Below, in pieces: positions 1-8,378 of a stretch of DNA of 64,000 nucleotides. The first letter of the stretch is position 1, and every line of letters begins with the position of its first letter. A model generated the notes under the pieces. It did not search any database and had not been told where the DNA came from. It saw only the letters and a list, made by a program, of their open reading frames with translations. The position numbers were made by a program, and so were the translations under genes. This DNA is from Flectobacillus major DSM 103 (lineage in GTDB: Bacteria; Bacteroidota; Bacteroidia; Cytophagales; Spirosomataceae), in assembly GCF_000427405.1 (NCBI RefSeq), contig NZ_KE386491.1, forward strand, positions 1,843,001 through 1,907,000, read 5' to 3'.

Positions 1-1133
1 ATTTGTTCGGGATTAAGTGTGCCAATTTTTTTATTCTCTAAGAGTTTTAAGCTCATTTTGATAGAAGAAATAGGCGTTTTTAGTTCATGCGAAATCGTAG
101 CGATGAAATTTGTTTTTGCTTCGTCGAGGTCATGAAAACGGGTAATATTTTTGAGCAAAATAACTCTTCCCAATACTTTTTCATTACTTTTTACATCAAG
201 AACCTCTTTTGAAAAATAACTTTCACGCTCATCTGCATAGATTTTGAGGGTTTTTTCGGGATTAATATCATTGAGTAATAATCTAAAGAGGTCGTTATAT
301 AGGGCTATGTCGGGAGCGTACTTTCCGATAAGGTCTTGGGGCTTGATATGCAGTATATTGAGGGCTACAGCATTGGCAAACAAGATATTATGCTTTTCGT
401 CGAGTCCAATTACGGCATCGTTGAGGTTATTGATGATGGCCTCGGTACGACTTTTTTCAAATAGTATTTTAGCAAGATTAGAATGTTCGTATTCATCAAG
501 TTTTTGAGCCATTGTATTAAAGGCTGCGGCTAGTTCACCAAACTCATCGTTTGAACTAAAATGGATTCGTTGTTCGTAATTTTTATTGGCAATTTCTCGA
601 ATACCCTTGGTTAGTTGGTTGATTGGGCTAGCAATATAGGCAGGGAAGTTTATAATAAAAGTAAATGACAACAACAGGCAAATAATCGTGATAATTTTTA
701 GGTAACTCGCTGCTTTTTCGGCAGTTTGTTGTGCCATATCGCTTTTACGAATCAGGGCTTGTCGATTTATTTCGGCTACTTTGAACAAGGCCGTGCGTAT
801 TTTTTGGAGGTGTACCGAGTCGGGTTTTAGTTTAAAGGTATCAAAGTTAGCCCGAATAGCTTGGGTAGCAGCTTGTTCGTCAACTTCGGTAATATTGTTT
901 TCTTGTTGTTTTAGAGCAGCTTCAAAGTTGCCTAGATTTTCGGCATTGAAAGGTTGTAAATCAATAGACTCTTGCATGGCCTCTACATAGCTCAGCGACT
1001 CGTTATTATCTTTCAGGATAACAGCCGAATCTTGTTTGAGTTGCTCAAGGTAATAAGTTCCCATACCGCCCAGCATCACGATAACGGCAAAAAGGAAGAA
1101 TAAACCTAAACGAAGTTTTGCTTTTATTTTCAT
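1..1133 (-). CDS. Membrane sensor histidine kinase of the kdp locus (3' end outside window)
   Basis: My reading of the minus strand from the ATG at 1133 gives about 377 residues that run off the window. There is an N-terminal membrane segment (about residues 7-20), an extracytoplasmic helical region, a second membrane segment near residue 200, a HAMP-like stretch, a PAS-like region (INNLNDAVIGLDEKHNILF) and a HisKA dimerisation helix with the phospho-acceptor histidine at about residue 349 in the motif TISHELKTPIS. The ATPase domain must lie beyond position 1. The start overlaps the stop of the upstream kdpD-like gene as ATGA, which suggests translational coupling. In E. coli these functions are part of one KdpD protein. 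I infer that this kinase signals to the sigma-54-type response regulator at 8379-9755. Confidence 0.88.
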   Translation of the reverse strand, partial: MKIKAKLRLGLFFLFAVIVMLGGMGTYYLEQLKQDSAVILKDNNESLSYVEAMQESIDLQPFNAENLGNFEAALKQQENNITEVDEQAATQAIRANFDTFKLKPDSVHLQKIRTALFKVAEINRQALIRKSDMAQQTAEKAASYLKIITIICLLLSFTFIINFPAYIASPINQLTKGIREIANKNYEQRIHFSSNDEFGELAAAFNTMAQKLDEYEHSNLAKILFEKSRTEAIINNLNDAVIGLDEKHNILFANAVALNILHIKPQDLIGKYAPDIALYNDLFRLLLNDINPEKTLKIYADERESYFSKEVLDVKSNEKVLGRVILLKNITRFHDLDEAKTNFIATISHELKTPISSIKMSLKLLENKKIGTLNPEQ

Positions 1134-2248
1134 GATAGAATAACTATATCAACTGCCGCCGATGAGAGTTTTTTGAGTAATTGATTAAACAGATTGGTAG
1201 CCAAAATAATCTTGAATAGGTTGAAATGTGGCTTTCCAATACAAATAGTGGTAATTTCGTTTTTTTCGGCTACCTCAACAATCGTTTTGGCTACCGAATC
1301 GCTTTGTATTCTAATTACCTCAGCCCCTAGCTCGGTGGCTAGCTTTAGGTTGTTGATAAGGTGTCGTTGAGTAGCCAAATTAATGTTGTCGCTCGACTCA
1401 GAAGGCGTCTGTACATACAAAACAAACCATTTTGAATCATAATGTGAGGCCAGCCTGGCGGTTTTGCGAATAATATTTTTGGCTATGTCGGTATTTGAAC
1501 TTACACAAGCCAAAAAACGCTCGTGGGTAAATTTGGAATTGGAGACTTCGTTAAAAACTTTACGTTCTACCTGATGAGCTACCTCTTTGAGTGCCAGTTC
1601 ACGCAATTGTAAGATTTTGGAAGTCTGGAAAAAATGATTGAGAGCTGTTTCTACTTTTTTCAAATCATAAATTTTTCCTTCTTTCAAACGCATAATTAGC
1701 TCGTCGGCGGTAAGGTCGATGTTTACTACTTCGTCGGCTTGTTGTAGCACCCAGTCTGGAATACGCTCGGTTACTTCTATGTTGGTAATTTGTTTGATTT
1801 CCTCATTGAGGCTTTCAATATGCTGAATATTTACTGCCGAAATAACATTGATACCTGCATTGAGAATATCCATGACATCTTGCCAGCGTTTTTCGTTTTT
1901 TGAGCCTTCAATATTGCTATGAGCCAGCTCGTCGACAATCACAACTTCGGGATGTAGATTAATAATAGCTTGCAAATCCATTTCTTCCAAGGCTTTGCCT
2001 TTATAGAAAAGTTTTCGCCGAGCAATAATCGGAAGCCCTTCGAGCAGGGCATGGGTTTCGGCTCGATTATGGGTTTCTACATAACCAATTTTAATGTCTA
2101 CATGATTGCGTAACAGGGTGTGGGCTTCCTGCAACATTCTGAAGGTTTTGCCCACACCAGCACTCATTCCTATGTAAATTTTGAACTTCCCTCGTTTTGA
2201 TTGACGAATAAGTTCAAGAAAATATGCGGCTGACTGCTCTTTTTGCAT
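1130..2248 (-). CDS. kdpD: Stand-alone KdpD N-terminal sensor protein (KdpD domain plus USP domain)
   Basis: The 372-residue protein matches the cytoplasmic N-terminal part of KdpD. It has a Walker A motif GMSAGVGKT at residues 27-35, a Walker B-like segment EVVIVDELAHSN, and then a universal-stress-protein-like domain from about residue 240 (ERFLACVSSNTDIAKNI, TTICIGKPHF). It lacks the four membrane helices and the kinase domain of the roughly 900-residue E. coli KdpD, so the sensor has been split. The kinase is a separate gene that starts inside this gene's stop codon. The expected role is potassium or turgor signal input to kdpFABC expression. The split arrangement is seen directly; partnership with the kinase is inferred. 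Confidence 0.9.
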   Translation of the reverse strand: MQKEQSAAYFLELIRQSKRGKFKIYIGMSAGVGKTFRMLQEAHTLLRNHVDIKIGYVETHNRAETHALLEGLPIIARRKLFYKGKALEEMDLQAIINLHPEVVIVDELAHSNIEGSKNEKRWQDVMDILNAGINVISAVNIQHIESLNEEIKQITNIEVTERIPDWVLQQADEVVNIDLTADELIMRLKEGKIYDLKKVETALNHFFQTSKILQLRELALKEVAHQVERKVFNEVSNSKFTHERFLACVSSNTDIAKNIIRKTARLASHYDSKWFVLYVQTPSESSDNINLATQRHLINNLKLATELGAEVIRIQSDSVAKTIVEVAEKNEITTICIGKPHFNLFKIILATNLFNQLLKKLSSAAVDIVILS

Positions 2249-2249
2249 G

Positions 2250-3323
2250 TTAAATTGAAATAGCTATGGAAGTGGTTAAAGCAAAGTTATGATTTACAAC
2301 TTTATCATCGTGGGTAAAAATAGGGTCTTTGCTTTGTAATAACCGACCTTCTATTCGCCAAAGCACACTTTCGTTTACTTTGTAGTCGGTATTGAGCGAA
2401 TACCCTGTTGTTTTAAAACCATTAGGGGTATTGGTCAAAACAATTACGCCATTTTTATCTTGGTAGTATTCCCACCGAGCAGCGGTACTCCACTGCTGAT
2501 TGAGTTGATATTTTATAATTACAACAGGCCCAAACCATGTATTGTATTGGTTAGCCCTTGGAGCTTTTTGTTCAAGCCCATAATCAAATCCAGTGATAAT
2601 ACCCCATTTGTCGTTGGGCTGAAAGATACCATATAAATTTGAGAAATACCTTTGTTGTGCTTGTTGGCTAGGTTTGTCGTTGCCTATAAAAGTACTCCAA
2701 TTAATGGTGGTTTTGTTGCTGGGTTTGTACACGATTTGTGTGCCTAAGCCCAATGTTTGGTTTTGGTCTGGGCGTTTGATACGTTGCCACCCATTGAGCA
2801 ATAAGCCCGAAAAAGTCCACTGATTATTGGTATAAGTTATTTTTGCTCCTGTTTCGTAATAAGGCGAATTTTCGGCCACAATACTACGTGTAAGTGTCCA
2901 ACAGTCTTTCGAAATGGCACTTTCAAAACCAATATGCGAAGGCATAATACCCGTATCGAGCCAAAGGTTGGCTGATTTGGCTAGTTTTATACCAATATTG
3001 GCCTCATAGACATGCTGCAACACAGAAGGCTCTGCTACCAAATTATACTGGGCGTATGTACCCGCCATGAGTGCCAAATTTGCCCTTGTAGTAGGGCTTG
3101 AATAAGTTCCTTTGATATAACCCAAATTAAGATTGAACTCGTTATGGCGAGTATGATTGTACAAAAAGCTAGGCCTGTCATGGTTTTGGGGTTGGTTAAA
3201 ATCGTAAGCATAATAGGTATCCAAATAGGCTGTCCATGTAAGGCTAGGCTTATCGGCTGTTTGCCCGAAAATAAGGTTTTTTGAAAGTAAACTTAAAAAC
3301 AAAATAAGATATGTCGTTTTCAT
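2250..3323 (-). CDS. Outer-membrane beta-barrel porin in the kdp operon
   Basis: The 357-residue protein has a cleavable signal peptide (MKTTYLILFLSLLSKNLIFG, cleavage near FGQ) followed by alternating amphipathic beta strands with many aromatic residues, typical of OmpL/BBP2-type barrels (TAYLDTYYAYDFNQP, SLNTDYKVNESVLWRIEG). It starts 164 bp after kdpC and ends 1 bp before the kdpD-like start, so it sits inside the potassium operon. I infer a role in passage of K+ or another ion across the outer membrane under potassium limitation. The family is recognised from its pattern; the substrate is not shown by the sequence. Confidence 0.75.
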   Translation of the reverse strand: MKTTYLILFLSLLSKNLIFGQTADKPSLTWTAYLDTYYAYDFNQPQNHDRPSFLYNHTRHNEFNLNLGYIKGTYSSPTTRANLALMAGTYAQYNLVAEPSVLQHVYEANIGIKLAKSANLWLDTGIMPSHIGFESAISKDCWTLTRSIVAENSPYYETGAKITYTNNQWTFSGLLLNGWQRIKRPDQNQTLGLGTQIVYKPSNKTTINWSTFIGNDKPSQQAQQRYFSNLYGIFQPNDKWGIITGFDYGLEQKAPRANQYNTWFGPVVIIKYQLNQQWSTAARWEYYQDKNGVIVLTNTPNGFKTTGYSLNTDYKVNESVLWRIEGRLLQSKDPIFTHDDKVVNHNFALTTSIAISI

Positions 3324-3487
3324 GATTTTGAGATTGTTGAAAAATATGTTGTTTTATTGGCAGAAATAAGTGTTTGATAATCAGGTGTGTATTAGACTTG
3401 TGGGGGTTCAGATGTTGGATAGAAATTAAGTGTGCTTTTTAAGAACATAGCCATTTTATCCAACATTCCCACTATTTTCGTACAAGA

Positions 3488-4051
3488 CTAATGAAGCGTA
3501 TCTAGGGCAATATTAAGCTTTAAGACATTGATTTTGGCAGTACCAAATAAACCCCAAAGGGGCTGTTCGGTATGCTCTTTTACTAGTTCTACCAGTGTTG
3601 CGGTAGGAATACGACGAGCAAGAGCAATGCGGTTGATCTGAACCAATGCCCCTTGCGGAGAAATATGAGGGTCGAGGCCGCTACCCGAAGCCGTTACTAA
3701 TTCGGAAGGTACATTGGCTTTTGTAATAGTGGGATTATGTACTAAAAAAGTATCAATTCTAGCCTGAACATCTTTGAGATAGTCGGGGTTTGAAGGCCCT
3801 TTGTTTGAGCCGCCCGAGCCTGCTGCATTATAATTCACCGCCGACGGACGAGTATTAAAATAGCGGTCGGAATCGAATGTCTGTCCTATATTTTCGGCAC
3901 CAACAATTTTGCCATCTACCTCAATAAAGGCTACTTTCCCTTGGCTAGGAGCCAACTGGGCTACTCCCAATATGGCTAAAGGATAAGCCACAACAAATAG
4001 CAATAAACATAACACCGTAAGTTTGAATGCTGGAAAAAGATGTGTTTTCAT
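3488..4051 (-). CDS. kdpC: Potassium-transporting ATPase subunit C
   Basis: The 187-residue protein has one N-terminal membrane helix (residues about 10-31, VLCLLLFVVAYPLAILGVA) and the conserved KdpC periplasmic features: IGQTFDSDRYFNTRPSA, then SGSGLDPHISPQGALVQ, and the C-terminal region beginning RIALARRIP. KdpC is the single-span subunit of the KdpFABC complex that helps couple KdpA and KdpB. Length is normal for the family. The gene lies 88 bp after kdpB in the same direction. Confidence 0.96.
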   Translation of the reverse strand: MKTHLFPAFKLTVLCLLLFVVAYPLAILGVAQLAPSQGKVAFIEVDGKIVGAENIGQTFDSDRYFNTRPSAVNYNAAGSGGSNKGPSNPDYLKDVQARIDTFLVHNPTITKANVPSELVTASGSGLDPHISPQGALVQINRIALARRIPTATLVELVKEHTEQPLWGLFGTAKINVLKLNIALDTLH

Positions 4052-4139
4052 GGAATATTTTCTAAAAATTATTTATCCTAATCTTTTGACTTAATACTGT
4101 ATTAACCTTTTGATATTGAGTGTTTTAGGTTTTATTTGT

Positions 4140-6185
4140 TCAGAAAAACAAACCAACGGCCATATCTAATATTTTGATACCAATGAAAGGAATAATTACA
4201 CCGCCCAAACCATAAATTAAAAGGTTTCTTCTTAATAAAGCACTTGCTCCGATAGGTTTATATTCCACTCCTTTGAGTGCTAGTGGGATTAAGGCAGGTA
4301 TAATCAAGGCGTTGAAAATAACGGCCGATAAAATAGCACTCTCGGGAGAATGTAACCCCATAATATTGAGTCCTTGCAAACTTGGAATACTAGCAATAAA
4401 CAAAGCTGGAACAATAGCAAAATATTTGGCAACGTCGTTGGCAATCGAGAAAGTAGTGAGCGTACCACGGGTCATAAGTAGCTGTTTGCCTATTTCTACG
4501 ATTTCAATCAGCTTGGTAGGGTCGTTATCTAAATCTACCATGTTTCCAGCCTCTTTGGCTGCGGCTGTTCCTGAGTTCATGGCTACGCCTACATCGGCTT
4601 GGGCTAGGGCAGGGGCATCGTTGGTGCCATCGCCCATCATGGCTACGAGTTTGCCACTTGCTTGCTCGGCCTTGATATAGTTCATCTTATCTTCGGGTTT
4701 GGCTTCAGCAATAAAATCGTCTACGCCAGCTTTGTTGGCAATGTATTTGGCTGTTAAAGGGTTATCGCCTGTTACCATGACGGTTTTGACACCCATTTTT
4801 CTCAATCTTTCAAAGCGTTCCTGAATACCTGGTTTGATAATATCTTGTAGCTCAATTACACCAAGAACTGTTTCGTTTTCGGTAACAACCAAAGGTGTAC
4901 CGCCATTACTCGAAATAAACGTTACTTTATCAGCTATTTCCGACGGGAATCGGTTGCCCGCCCGCTCACTTAATTGTCGCATGGCATCAAAAGCCCCTTT
5001 TCTAATACGTCTATCGTTGGGCAAGTCTACGCCCGACGAACGAGTTTCAGCCGTGAATTTAATCAGTTGAGCCTCTGATGGCAACGCCCCAATTTTCATA
5101 CCATGTACATTGGCCAGTTCAATAATAGATTTTCCTTCGGGGGTTTCGTCGGCCAAAGAGCTAAGTACTACGGCATTCATAAAGGCATCGAGTTTTATGC
5201 CATTGGCTGGATAAAAATTGGTAGCTTTTCTATTACCAATGGTAATAGTACCAGTTTTGTCTAGTAACAAAACGTCGATGTCGCCAGCCGTTTCTACGGC
5301 CTTGCCCGATTTAGTAATAACATTGGCACGTAATGCCCTGTCCATCCCTGCAATACCAATGGCCGAGAGCAGTCCACCGATAGTTGTTGGTATCAAACAA
5401 ACAAAGAGTGAGATAAAAGCAGCAATAGTAATAGGTGTATTGGCGTAGTCGGCAAAGGGCTTGAGGGTTACACAAACAATAATAAAAATTAGGGTAAAAC
5501 CTGCTAGCAAAATGGTAAGGGCAATCTCGTTGGGTGATTTTTGGCGACTAGCTCCTTCTACCAAAGCAATCATTTTGTCCAAAAAGCTTTCGCCGGGTTG
5601 GGTAGTTACCAGAACTTTGATTTTGTCGGAAAGTACCTTTGTGCCACCTGTTACCGACGATTTGTCGCCACCCGCCTCACGAATCACAGGAGCAGATTCG
5701 CCTGTAATGGCCGATTCGTCGATAGTGGCTAAGCCTTCAATAATTTCGCCGTCGGTTGGGATAACATCGCCAGCTTCACAAACAAATATATCACCTTTTC
5801 TGAGTTGCGAAGAGCTAATGGTTTGTATTTCATTGAGATATACCTCGCCAACTTGACGGATAACTTTGGCAGGAGTTTCTTCTCGTGTTTTTCTTAATGA
5901 ATCAGCTTGTGCTTTGCCACGGGCTTCGGCAATAGCCTCGGCAAAATTGGCAAATAATAAAGTGATAAACAGTACCAAGAAAACCGTGAGGTTGTATACA
6001 AAAGAACCTTGGTCGTTGTGGCTCAAACTGTAGATGGTTACCAAAAGCATGACAATCGTGCCAAGTTCTACTGTAAACATCACAGGATTTCGGAACATTA
6101 TTGTGGGATTCAATTTAACGAAAGAAGCTTTTAAGGCTTCGTTCACTAAATCCGCTTGAAAAAGCGAGGGTGATGACGTTTTCAT
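4140..6185 (-). CDS. kdpB: Potassium-transporting P-type ATPase subunit B
   Basis: This 681-residue P-type ATPase provides ATP hydrolysis for the KdpFABC potassium pump. Visible motifs are the actuator-domain TGES (in [15 protein letters not shown]), the phosphorylation motif DKTGTIT preceded by DIDVLLL, the nucleotide-binding segment with the charged SSGVDL region, and the hinge [19 protein letters not shown]. Membrane helices flank these domains as in E. coli KdpB, and the length matches the family (about 680). The gene lies 72 bp downstream of kdpA. Nothing looks truncated. Confidence 0.98.
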   Translation of the reverse strand: MKTSSPSLFQADLVNEALKASFVKLNPTIMFRNPVMFTVELGTIVMLLVTIYSLSHNDQGSFVYNLTVFLVLFITLLFANFAEAIAEARGKAQADSLRKTREETPAKVIRQVGEVYLNEIQTISSSQLRKGDIFVCEAGDVIPTDGEIIEGLATIDESAITGESAPVIREAGGDKSSVTGGTKVLSDKIKVLVTTQPGESFLDKMIALVEGASRQKSPNEIALTILLAGFTLIFIIVCVTLKPFADYANTPITIAAFISLFVCLIPTTIGGLLSAIGIAGMDRALRANVITKSGKAVETAGDIDVLLLDKTGTITIGNRKATNFYPANGIKLDAFMNAVVLSSLADETPEGKSIIELANVHGMKIGALPSEAQLIKFTAETRSSGVDLPNDRRIRKGAFDAMRQLSERAGNRFPSEIADKVTFISSNGGTPLVVTENETVLGVIELQDIIKPGIQERFERLRKMGVKTVMVTGDNPLTAKYIANKAGVDDFIAEAKPEDKMNYIKAEQASGKLVAMMGDGTNDAPALAQADVGVAMNSGTAAAKEAGNMVDLDNDPTKLIEIVEIGKQLLMTRGTLTTFSIANDVAKYFAIVPALFIASIPSLQGLNIMGLHSPESAILSAVIFNALIIPALIPLALKGVEYKPIGASALLRRNLLIYGLGGVIIPFIGIKILDMAVGLFF

Positions 6186-6257
6186 ATAAAAAATTGAATG
6201 AATTGTGTAACAAAATGCGTTGGGCGTTGAGCTTTATTAGGGTAAGCTACTCGGTTA

Positions 6258-7955
6258 TTATTTCCATGTAAAGTATTCTGCCAATGGCCCAAGAGTGAGG
6301 GCTGGGAAGAATGCCAATGCTGCAATAATAAAAATGACTGCAAAAACCATCAACCCAAATGTACTTGTGTCGGTTTTGAGTGTACCTGCACTTTCGGGAA
6401 TGTATTTTTTGTTGGCCAAAATTCCTGCAATAGCAATAGGGCCAATAATGGGCAAATATCTGCTCAGAATCAATACTACACCTGTTGTGATATTCCAGAA
6501 AGGCGTATTGTCGCCCAAACCTTCAAATCCCGAACCATTGTTGGCAGCCGATGAAGTGTATTCGTAAAGCATTTCTGAAAAACCATGAAACTGTGGGTTG
6601 TTGAGCCAGCCAATTGCTGGATTGCCCACAAAGACAAACGAAGCTAAAGCCGTACCCGATAATATTAGCAATGGGTGTAAGAGGGCTACAATTGAAGCGA
6701 TCTTCATTTCTCGTGCTTCTATTTTTTTACCCATAAATTCGGGCGTTCTGCCTACCATGAGTCCCGAAATAAATACGGCAATAATCACAAATACATAAAA
6801 ATTGAGAAAACCTACGCCTACACCACCATACAGAGCGTTAATCATCATTCCCAACATCGCAAACATTCCTGTAAGGGGAGTCATGCTGTCGTGCATGGCA
6901 TTGACCGAGCCATTGGACGTAACAGTGGTAATAATACCCCAAAAGGCCGATGCTGCCGAGCCAAACCGTATTTCTTTGCCTTCCATACTACCTAGCGATT
7001 GGGCTATGCCCATGCGTTCGATGGCGTGGTTGCCATTCATTTCTACAATTACAGAAGGAATCAGAAAAAGCAAAAAGCCGATAGTCATAACCCCAAAAAT
7101 CATATAAGCTAGCTTTTGGCGTTTGAGGTAATACCCCAAGGCAAAAACCATAGCAATAGGAATCAGAATAATACTACCACTTTCTAGGATATTGGTAAAA
7201 TAGTTGGGGTTTTCGAGTGGGTGAGCCGAGTTCACCCCAAAATAGCCTCCGCCATTAGTACCTAGTTGTTTGATAGCAATCATCGCTGCCGCTGGGCCTC
7301 TTGATACCTGAACGGTATCGCCTTGCATGGTGACAAGCGAGGCTTTGCCTTCTATATTCATAGGTGTGCCTTCAAATACCAAAAAAATGGCTAGTACTAT
7401 CGACAACGGTAATAGAATACGAGTACATGACTTGACAAAATATTGATAGAAATTGCCAAGCTTGTCGGTTGTATGTTCTTTCATGGCGTTGAAAACTACC
7501 GCACAAGCAGCCATACCTGTACCCGCTGTCACAAACTGAAGAAACATCAAGCAGGCTATTTGTCCCAAATAGGACATCCCTGTTTCGCCCGAATAATGCT
7601 GTAAATTACAGTTGACCAAAAAAGAAATAGCAGTATTAAATGCCAAATCTGGCGACATCGAGGGGTTGCCATCTGGATTCCAAGGAAGCCAACCTTGGTT
7701 CATCAAAATAAACATTGCCCAAAAAAACCACAGGAAGTTGATAGTAAGTAGTGCTACTAGGTGCTGTTTCCATGTCATTTCTTGCTTGATATTGATGCCT
7801 GAAATCGAGAAAAATAGTTTTTCAAGGGGCGATAATACTGGGTCAAGAAGGGTTTTTTCGCCTGCATAAACTTTGGCAATATATTTTCCTAGCGGAATGG
7901 CAAGGGCAACGGTTAGGACGAAGGTAAAAACGATGCCTAAAATTTCTGTATTCAT
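6258..7955 (-). CDS. kdpA: Potassium-transporting ATPase subunit A (K+ channel-like subunit)
   Basis: The 565-residue polytopic membrane protein carries the four selectivity-filter-like repeats of the KdpA family: GETGMSY, GTNGGGYFGVNSAHP, TSNGSVNAMHDS and AANNGSGFEGL. KdpA forms the ion-selective pore from which K+ is passed on within KdpFABC. Length is normal. The start ATG at 7955 lies 28 bp after the kdpF stop, consistent with one operon. Confidence 0.98.
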   Translation of the reverse strand: MNTEILGIVFTFVLTVALAIPLGKYIAKVYAGEKTLLDPVLSPLEKLFFSISGINIKQEMTWKQHLVALLTINFLWFFWAMFILMNQGWLPWNPDGNPSMSPDLAFNTAISFLVNCNLQHYSGETGMSYLGQIACLMFLQFVTAGTGMAACAVVFNAMKEHTTDKLGNFYQYFVKSCTRILLPLSIVLAIFLVFEGTPMNIEGKASLVTMQGDTVQVSRGPAAAMIAIKQLGTNGGGYFGVNSAHPLENPNYFTNILESGSIILIPIAMVFALGYYLKRQKLAYMIFGVMTIGFLLFLIPSVIVEMNGNHAIERMGIAQSLGSMEGKEIRFGSAASAFWGIITTVTSNGSVNAMHDSMTPLTGMFAMLGMMINALYGGVGVGFLNFYVFVIIAVFISGLMVGRTPEFMGKKIEAREMKIASIVALLHPLLILSGTALASFVFVGNPAIGWLNNPQFHGFSEMLYEYTSSAANNGSGFEGLGDNTPFWNITTGVVLILSRYLPIIGPIAIAGILANKKYIPESAGTLKTDTSTFGLMVFAVIFIIAALAFFPALTLGPLAEYFTWK

Positions 7956-7983
7956 TGGAGTTTTCTTTTAGTAAAAAAGCTTA

Positions 7984-8064
7984 CTAGAATTTTTCGGGTT
8001 TTAATAAAACGTAACACAAATAGCCAAAAACGGCAATAGCCAGCACAAATAAGGATGTCATCAT
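7984..8064 (-). CDS. kdpF: KdpF, small membrane subunit of the K+ ATPase
   Basis: I read a 26-residue peptide on the minus strand from an ATG-ATG pair at 8064: MMTSLFVLAIAVFGYLCYVL followed by LKPEKF and a TAG at 7984-7986. One hydrophobic helix followed by a short LxxPEKF-like tail is the hallmark of KdpF, a stabilising lipid-like subunit of KdpFABC (29 residues in E. coli). It sits immediately upstream of kdpA, the canonical position. It is easily missed because of its size. The second ATG at 8061 is an equally possible start. Confidence 0.88.
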   Translation of the reverse strand: MMTSLFVLAIAVFGYLCYVLLKPEKF

Positions 8065-8077
8065 GGTTTTTGTAAGG

Positions 8078-8164
8078 TTAAATTTTTTCAAAAAAATCAA
8101 TTGACCGAAAGAAAATGACAAAGCATATAATGCCAGTTGCCAAAAGCACAAAAGTTGTTAGCAT
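8078..8164 (-). CDS. 28-residue membrane micropeptide upstream of kdpF
   Basis: An open frame from the ATG at 8164 to the TAA at 8078-8080 encodes a single hydrophobic helix (LTTFVLLATGIICFVIFF) followed by a charged tail, RSIDFFEKI. It lies 13 bp ahead of kdpF with the same orientation. It resembles KdpF in layout (helix plus short cytoplasmic tail) but has a different tail sequence. It is the first gene of the operon after the regulatory region. I do not recognise a named family. My reading is an accessory Kdp peptide or a coupling leader peptide. Coding status rests on the in-frame, tightly spaced layout and clear membrane character. Confidence 0.6.
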   Translation of the reverse strand: MLTTFVLLATGIICFVIFFRSIDFFEKI

Positions 8165-8199
8165 GAGATTTTGAAGTTGGTTTTAAGTTTTGTAACCTG

Positions 8200-8219
8200 T
8201 TTGGTAGGTATATGCCAAA
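8200..8219. promoter_or_regulatory. Imperfect palindrome upstream of the kdp operon (candidate operator)
   Basis: TTTGGTA-6 nt-TGCCAAA forms a 20-bp inverted repeat with one mismatch between the arms. It lies 36 bp upstream of the first operon ORF start at 8164 and between the operon and the terminator of the response-regulator gene. Read on the minus strand it begins TTTGGCAT, which resembles half of a sigma-54 -24 element, but the -12 GC is not present at the right spacing. It could be a binding site for the regulator encoded at 8379-9755; this is inference. Confidence 0.35.
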
Positions 8220-8321
8220 CTTCGTTCCGAATGCTGAATAAAGATATAATTTTGTGTGTTAGTATTTGATAATCAATATGTTGTGTTATTTATGATTTTT
8301 GTTTGGATTTTTACCAAAATA

Positions 8322-8350
8322 AAAAACCCTTCCAAAATGAAAGGGTTTTT
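8322..8350 (-). terminator. Rho-independent terminator of the response-regulator gene
   Basis: A perfect 10-bp stem (AAAAACCCTT with AAGGGTTTTT, 9-nt loop) lies 28 bp past the stop of the regulator gene at 8379. Read on the minus strand it ends in a T-rich tract (TTTTTTATTTT). It insulates the kdp operon from the regulator gene upstream. Confidence 0.8.
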
Positions 8351-8378
8351 GTCAAAATGAAAATAGGTTTTGCTACCA

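Noticed and set aside
4273-7869. Several plus-strand ORFs of 60-135 codons opposite kdpB and kdpA.
   Set aside because: They are shadows of strongly conserved genes on the other strand.
8200-8219. Possible sigma-54 -24/-12 promoter for kdp (TTTGGCAT on the minus strand).
   Set aside because: The -12 GC dinucleotide is absent at the required spacing, so I keep the site only as a palindrome.
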